The translations under genes were made by a program, and so were the position numbers. A DNA stretch of 35,786 nucleotides, taken from positions 1-35,786 of the forward strand of contig JAQVDN010000010.1 in the NCBI GenBank assembly GCA_028698305.1, in the 5' to 3' direction. Below the pieces are notes generated by a model. It was not told the origin of the DNA and ran no database searches. It worked only from the letters and a program-made list of their open reading frames with translations. This document shows, in pieces, positions 31,348 to 35,786 of this stretch (positions are counted from its first letter, which is position 1; every line of letters starts with the position of its first letter). The DNA is from Candidatus Altimarinota bacterium (GTDB taxonomy: Bacteria; Patescibacteriota; Gracilibacteria; BD1-5; UBA6164).

Positions 31348-31411
31348 AGAAATATATTAATTAATAGTTTTTATTTATTGCTTGTTAATTTAACTCAATC
31401 ATTGTTTATTT

Positions 31412-32005
31412 TTATAATCAATTCATCCAGTTTGCAATTTTTCTAGAAATTACTTTTGCTATGTAATTAATCTTTTTTCATTTTGGGATATTCCATAATT
31501 TATTTCATATTGGAGAAACATGCACAAATCATAACATAGAATTATCTCAATTATCTTGTAAAGCTCATCAATCTTTTGAAATATCATCTCCAATCATTAA
31601 CGTATTATTTGGATTTACTCAAATCATTTCTGCTGCCTGAGTGAAAGAATATATATCAGGTTTTGATTTTGTTGTATCACATAAAATGACTCACATTTGA
31701 GTTAATTCTCTACATCTTTTTTCAAGATTTATTCAATTAGAAAGTATTCAAATTTTTATTCAATGATTTAATAATTCTCTAATTTTTTCTTTATTTTCTT
31801 CAAGTATTTCTGCATAAGCTGGTGCTATACAATCATCTATATCTATTAAAAGTCATAATATTTTATTATTAAAATGATTTTGAGCATCTTCAATATTTAG
31901 ATCAGTAAATTTTTTTAGCCTAAATCATAATCTATTTTTTAATCATCATTTTAAAACTTTACCATACCATGAAAATTTATTTCAAGAAAATCATTCCTTA
32001 TCCAT
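31412..32005 (-). CDS. YqeG-like HAD phosphatase
   Basis: 197 residues. HAD motifs are LLIDIDDCIAP (motif I, DxDD instead of DxDxT), ILSNGINLEKR (II), KSKPDIYSF (III) and LMIGDDISKDGGALQDNG (IV). The Asp nucleophile and acid (DxD) are kept. The N-terminal region and the motif spacing resemble the YqeG/class IIIA type. It is a phosphatase by family; the substrate is unknown. Confidence 0.82.
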
Positions 32006-32084
32006 TTTTTTATATTAAATTTAATTTTAATTAAATTTAAAAGATAAATATTTATTGTCAACTTTATTTTTTTTGTAAAATATA

Positions 32085-32090
32085 TATAAT
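32085..32090 (+). promoter_or_regulatory. -10 element ahead of the cold-shock-domain gene
   Basis: TATAAT 33 bases before the ATG, in a TATATATAAT tract. TTGTCA (32055-32060) is a good -35 but sits 24 bases away; a nearer TAAAAT (32076-32081) would give a 15-base spacer. Confidence 0.35.
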
Positions 32091-32122
32091 TAATTAAAAT
32101 TTTTTTAAACTAATAATTATTT

Positions 32123-32740
32123 ATGATGAAAAAACAAGAAACAATAATTTGAAAATTTCAATGAGGAGAAACTTTTGGTTTTTTAATTCCAGAAGATAGA
32201 GATTATTATGGAGGGGATTTTTATGTAAAAAAAGCACATTTTTGACTTGCTGAAACAGGTGATAGGGTAGAATGAGTTGAAATTAAATCAACTTGAAAAA
32301 AGCCAGAAGTAAGAATAATAAGAGTTTTTTGAAAAGAAAAACCTATAGAGCAAGTTTTTGTAGAAGGTATTTATAGTAAATGAGAATGAAATTTTGGTTT
32401 TATAGATGTAGAGTGATTAGAAAAATGATATTTTGTTTATGGTGACAAAAGAAACGGAGCAAAAGATGGTGATAAAGTAAAAGCACAAATTATAGAGTTC
32501 AAATGAAAAAAAGAAGCAATTGTTGTAAAAGTATTTTCTGATACTCTTTGAACAGTTATTGGTAGATTTAAAGATAGTGATAAGTTTGGTTTTGTAATAC
32601 CTGATGAAAGTAAAAATAATGATGTTTTTATACCAGGTCATAGAAAAAATTGAGCTACAGATTGAGATATGGTAGAAGCAAAAATTGTTAAAGTTTGAGG
32701 TAAAAATAGAGAATGAATTATCTTGAGAATAATTATTTAA
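32123..32740 (+). CDS. free-standing three-domain cold-shock (OB) RNA-binding protein
   Basis: 205 residues with three OB-fold units, each opening with a G-x-F/Y-x2-x-F-GF-V/I signature: IGKFQGGETFGFLIPED, EGIYSKGEGNFGFIDVEG, IGRFKDSDKFGFVIPDE. The middle part carries FVYGDKRNGAKDGDKVKAQI. They look like the N-terminal half of RNase R (CSD1-CSD2) but no catalytic RNB domain follows. It probably binds RNA and might serve with RNase R, encoded 766 bases downstream, perhaps as an RNA chaperone. Two adjacent ATGs (32123, 32126) are possible starts. Confidence 0.8.
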
Positions 32741-32793
32741 AAAAATTATTATTTTTCTAATTTTATTCTCTTCATTCTCGTCTCATAAAACAA

Positions 32794-32846
32794 AATAAAA
32801 ACTATTAACTATAATTTCTTTGAAATTACACTTAATAGTTTTTATT
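32794..32846. terminator. long hairpin terminator
   Basis: AATAAAAACTATTAA pairs with TTAATAGTTTTTATT, and an inner TAATTTC / GAAATTA closes a loop of three T, so about 25 bp pair in a 53-base element. It lies between the cold-shock gene and the GC-rich island and can stop the leftward tRNA-Leu/island transcript. Confidence 0.8.
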
Positions 32847-33025
32847 AGTGCTAAAGAGCTAGGACTCAGTGCCTTTTGGGTCAGCCATTCGTTTTTATTG
32901 TTTTTCATCTCGCTATCGTTCGATGTAATTATCTTTCCGATCCTCTATCGCTTATCGCAAATAATACTTAATTCGTCACAATAAAATTTTTGCTTTGCAA
33001 AAAATCTCTATTCGAGTCGAAAAAT
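32847..33025 (-). ncRNA. GC-rich unexplained island downstream of tRNA-Leu
   Basis: About 180 bases with far higher G+C than the surroundings and no convincing gene. The features are GTGCTAAAGAGCTAGGACTC, a GGGTCAGCC stretch, two CTATCG-type units (CGCTATCGTTCGATG, CTCTATCGCTTATCGC), a TTTTTGC-TTT-GCAAAAA hairpin and TTCGAGTCGAA. It lies between tRNA-Leu and a strong terminator, so if the leftward transcript continues it would carry this as a 3' RNA. It is not a recognisable SRP, RNase P or tmRNA. A candidate structured RNA, strand inferred. Confidence 0.35.
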
Positions 33026-33109
33026 TGGTGCCCAGAGTGGGACTCGAACCCACACGACCTAAATCAGAGGATTTTGAGTCCTCCATGTCTACCATTTCAT
33101 CACCTGGGC
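33026..33109 (-). tRNA. tRNA-Leu (anticodon CAA)
   Basis: Acceptor GCCCAGG pairs with CTGGGC plus a G-U; discriminator A and CCA are encoded. The anticodon loop CTCAAAA gives CAA, reading UUG. A long variable arm marks it as class II. T-loop TTCGAGT is standard. Confidence 0.95.
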
Positions 33110-33119
33110 AAAAAATATA

Positions 33120-33234
33120 ATTTGGATTTTATCTTTTTTATAAAGATATATTCCGACATGGTTCCATGCACCACACTCGCAAGCTCGGTAGTATGGCTTC
33201 GCACATCTACCATTTCATCACCTGGGCAAAAAAT
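33120..33234 (-). pseudogene. duplicated 5' half of tRNA-Leu in a GC-rich remnant
   Basis: The 29 bases at 33206-33234 are identical to 33088-33116, the acceptor 5' strand and D-arm of tRNA-Leu plus its immediate upstream bases. After this half, on the same strand, comes an unrelated GC-rich stretch (CATACTACCGAGCTTGCGAG, then CATGGAACCATG, a perfect small hairpin) instead of an anticodon arm. So it is not a functional leucine tRNA, but it could fold. It lies upstream of the intact tRNA in the same orientation. Confidence 0.6.
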
Positions 33235-33357
33235 GTTTGAAAAACTTCTAAATTATTCGTCAGATTAAAATTTTATTTCAAACATTTACATTTGTAAACT
33301 TATTTCAATAAAATTTTATCTTCCTCTAATTTATCGTTTTTGAAAAATTTTTATATT

Positions 33358-33453
33358 TTAATATGGTTGAGCCATATTAGCGATCCCATAAAAAAGTAAA
33401 GCCATTATATAAAAACCAAGATTTTTTGCAAATTTTTCATTTATTTTTTCCAT
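33358..33453 (-). CDS. possible tiny hydrophobic protein (31 residues)
   Basis: An ATG-started frame reads MEKINEKFAKNLGFYIMALL and ends GIANMAQPY before TAA. It has a charged N-terminus and one hydrophobic helix, like a small single-pass peptide. It lies in the otherwise empty gap between tRNA-Leu and rnr. There is no comparison to support it; chance is possible. Confidence 0.35.
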   Translation of the reverse strand: MEKINEKFAKNLGFYIMALLFYGIANMAQPY

Positions 33454-33469
33454 TTATAAAAAAGTATGA

Positions 33470-33475
33470 TATAAT
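33470..33475 (+). promoter_or_regulatory. -10 element of rnr
   Basis: TATAAT 31 bases before the rnr ATG, in GTATGATATAAT. No clear -35 is seen at 17 bases. The gap upstream (33235-33500) holds only A+T-rich sequence and the possible tiny gene. Confidence 0.45.
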
Positions 33476-33506
33476 TTTTAAGAAATATTATTTAAAATAA
33501 AAACAA

Positions 33507-35666
33507 ATGAAAAAAGCAGTAGGTATGTTTCAAGCGAGGGATAGTTATGGTTTCGTGATTCCAACTGATAAATCACTTCATAGTGGAGATTTTTTTATTG
33601 CTGGTTCAAATATGAACTGAGCTTCAAATGGTGATTTAGTTGAAGTTGAAATATTTGATAAAAAATGATGAAAAAGCCAAGAAGCAAAGATAATTGGTAT
33701 CTTAAAAGATAATAAAGATCATAAACTTAGTGAAACTAATGTTATTTGAGTTTACTCTCAATGAAAATGAGATTTCTGATTTGTTGATGTAGAAACAGAA
33801 ACTCCTACTGGAAAAACAAAAAAATGATATTTTGTTTTTTCTAGAAATAAAAAAACTGCTCTTGATTGAGATATGGTTGAAGCTAGTATAAAAGTTCATA
33901 AAGGTAAAGAAGAAGCTGAAATAGTAAGAGTAATCGAAAGAAAAAAATGACTTGTAGTAGGTACTTACAAGATTTGAAAAGAAGCCTTTGGTTTTGTTAT
34001 TCCAAAAAATGAAAATGTAAAAAGTGATATATTTGTAGCTAGTACAAATGCTATGTGAGCTCATAATTGAGATTTGGTCTGAGTTGAGATTACAAAATGG
34101 ACAGGAAAAAATCCAGAATGAGTTGTAAAAGAAATCATATCTAGAAAATGAAGTTTAGATAAAAGAGAAGAAGAAATATTGACTCTAGCAGTAGAAGCTT
34201 GAGCTAGAATTACTTTTGGTGAAGATATACAAAAACAATTATCAACTATTTGAGATAGTGTAGATCAAAAAGAAATAGAAAAAAGAAAAGATTTTAGAGA
34301 TATGTTTACATTTACTATAGATTGAGCTGATGCTAAAGATTTAGATGATGCTATTTCTATACAAAAATTGGATAATGGAGATTATATTTTATATGTACAT
34401 ATCGCAGATGTTACAAATTATGTAACTGAAAATAGTGCACTTGATAAAGAGGCATTACAAAGAGCAACATCTATTTATTTGGCAGATAGAGTTATACCTA
34501 TGCTTCCAGAAAAACTATCTAATAATCTTTGTTCACTTAATCCATATACAGATAAATTAACTCTTACTTGTGAAATGCATATTTGAGGTAAAACTGGGCA
34601 TTTGATTAAATCAAGAGTTTGGGAATCTGTTATTAAAAGTGATTTTAGATTAACATATAAGGATGTAGACAATATAGAAAATAATCATTTAAATGTAGGT
34701 GATGAACTTATGTTTAGATGAGTTGTAACTTTAGAGTTACTAGAAACAATAAAAACTTGTAATGAGTTAAAGGAAACTATATTAAAATTTAGAGAACAAG
34801 CATGAGTTTTAAATTTTGATTTTCCAGAAACTGTTATTGATTTTGATGAAAATGGTAACCCAATTTGAGTTAAAGAATATCCAAAATATAACTCAAATAA
34901 ACTTATAGAAGTATTTATGGTTAGTGCAAATGAAGCAGTAGCAAAAGAATATTCAAAAATACCATTTTTATATAGAATCCATGAAGTTCCAAAAGAACAA
35001 GATATACTTGATTTACAAGATAAATTACAATTATTTTGAGTAAAATTTAAATTTAAAGAAGCAACAACTGCAGAATTTTGAGAACTTATTGAAAAATTTG
35101 CAAATTTACCAGATACAAAAAGAAGATTTTTAGAAAGAATGACTCTTAGAACTCTTACACAAGCTAGTTATTCACATCTAAATTTTGGTCACTTTGGTTT
35201 ATGATTACAATTTTATAGCCATTTTACTTCACCAATTAGAAGATATCCAGATTTACAAATACATAGGATTATAAAAGAATCTTTAAATAAAAAAATGGAT
35301 TCAACTAGACAAGCTCATTATAAAGCAATATTGCCAAAAGTTTGAACTCAATCTAGTACACAAGAAAGAATGAGTGAAAAACTTGAGTATAAAGTTAGAG
35401 ATTATTTCTTGGTTAAATATTATTCTGATAAAGTTTGACAAGAATTTGATGCTATTATTTCAGGAACTATCTATAAATGATTCTTTGTAGAATTGCCAGA
35501 TACTGCTGAAGGTTTTGTAGAAATAGAATGAACTTTTTATGATGAAAAACTACAAACTCATAGAGATAAATTATGAAATAAATATATGCTATGAGATTCT
35601 GTAAAAGTTAGACTTATAGAAGCAGATGAAAAATTACTTAGATTAAATTTTGAAGTTGTAAAATAA
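33507..35666 (+). CDS. rnr: ribonuclease R (3'-5' exoribonuclease)
   Basis: 719 residues. N-terminal cold-shock domains include [18 protein letters not shown] and [18 protein letters not shown]. The catalytic RNB domain has [12 protein letters not shown] (272-282, metal-binding Asp residues) and later [15 protein letters not shown]. An S1 domain ends it ([20 protein letters not shown] to the C-terminus). It degrades structured RNA processively from the 3' end. It lacks the long Lys-rich tail of E. coli RNase R. Its last seven bases fall within the right inverted repeat, and a hairpin terminator follows. Confidence 0.96.
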
Positions 35667-35786
35667 AAGAAGATATTAAAATGATCTGCCCCCTAAAAAG
35701 TAGAATGAAAAAAAAGAGAACATTCTACTTTTTTTAGTGTAAAAAATAAATATACTAAAAAATATTACTAAAAATAATAAAAATGG
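35660..35786. repeat. right terminal inverted repeat (127 bp, exact)
   Basis: Exact reverse complement of 1-127. It starts at the last base of the valine codon before the rnr stop, so the rnr end is part of the repeat. See the left copy for the assembly caveat. Confidence 0.95.
35695..35733 (+). terminator. intrinsic terminator of rnr
   Basis: AAAAAGTAGAATG / CATTCTACTTTTT, then a T run, 29 bases after the rnr stop. It is preceded by TGCCCCC, an unusual GC run. Confidence 0.85.

Noticed and set aside
32840-32870. Half of a CIRCE-like element (AGTGCTAA) in the GC-rich island
   Set aside because: Only one half-site is present; no inverted partner at nine bases.
32784-32908. Leftward frame starting MKNNKNEWLTQKALS in the GC-rich island
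   Set aside because: It has no promoter or support, runs into the terminator hairpin and antisense of the cold-shock gene, and the G+C pattern fits a structured RNA better than a gene.
32990-33268. 92-codon rightward open frame across the tRNA-Leu region
   Set aside because: It is the antisense of tRNA-Leu (the CPEWDSNPHDLNQRIL-type translation is the usual spurious product of tRNA complements).
33702-34064. 120-codon leftward frame
   Set aside because: It is antisense to RNase R, Phe/Ser-rich shadow with no start signal.

Overview
The window comes from a very AT-rich bacterium that reads UGA as glycine (NCBI code 25), as the candidate phyla Gracilibacteria (BD1-5) and Absconditabacteria (SR1) do. 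The evidence is direct: in-frame TGA sits at invariant glycines, including Walker A of RecQ (PTGGGKS, two of three Gly are TGA), Walker A of both PilB-like ATPases, the PP-loop of MnmA (SGGVDS) and the start of GlmS (MCGIFAYNG). Tryptophan is still TGG, so this is not the Mycoplasma-type code. Standard-code gene finding shatters almost every gene here. All coordinates below are for code 25 reading frames, and each start/stop pair was checked to be in frame. Which of the two phyla it is cannot be settled from this window.

Layout. 1-260: a terminal inverted repeat (127 bp, exact, also at 35660-35786) and a promoter. 260-4079: a large secreted protein (RCC1-like repeats, a papain-like cysteine peptidase module, an SdrD-B-like domain) runs into four tiny membrane-protein genes. 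Every gene overlaps the next by exactly 17 bp, and the array ends in a sixth vestigial start and a 48-bp perfect palindrome. 4192-5972 (minus): glycosyltransferase plus short HrcA-like repressor. 6048-8237: YggU-like protein, two small membrane proteins and mnmA, which carries an in-frame GC-rich palindromic insertion. 8309-15632: two unrecognised proteins, recQ, a GNAT acetyltransferase, a PilB/GspE-type ATPase and two small unknowns. 15660-17752: prepilin-like protein (minus), LPQTG-anchored fibronectin-like protein (plus), LemA-like protein (minus). 17922-20262: secE-nusG-unknown-greA-DUF212 transcription/translocation operon behind a strong promoter and an attenuator-like hairpin. 20293-22667 (minus): membrane protein and glmS. 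22790-24675: tRNA-Gln, rplU, and a LysM-CHAP peptidoglycan hydrolase. 24713-26153 (minus): two exported proteins. 26214-27972: a second PilB-like ATPase and an unknown. 27983-32005: trypsin-like protease (minus), Nudix hydrolase (plus), radA, VanZ-like and YqeG-like HAD (minus). 32123-35666: a free-standing cold-shock-domain protein, tRNA-Leu (minus) in an unusual GC-rich structured island with a duplicated 5' tRNA half, and RNase R.

Together this is mostly housekeeping: tRNA modification, transcription elongation, RNA decay, recombination and repair, and amino-sugar synthesis. It is interspersed with surface biology: type IV pilus parts, cell-wall hydrolase, exported peptidases, an LPXTG-type protein and the RCC1/protease giant with its telescoped mini-genes. 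The surface part is what would be expected of an episymbiont or predator, but that lifestyle is inference. Genes are tightly packed, Shine-Dalgarno sequences are mostly not visible, and convergent genes often share one long palindromic terminator that contains both stop codons. The most novel items are the 17-bp-telescoped mini-gene array, the tRNA-Leu-associated structured island, the palindromic insertion in mnmA and the 127-bp terminal inverted repeat. The last may partly reflect assembly.
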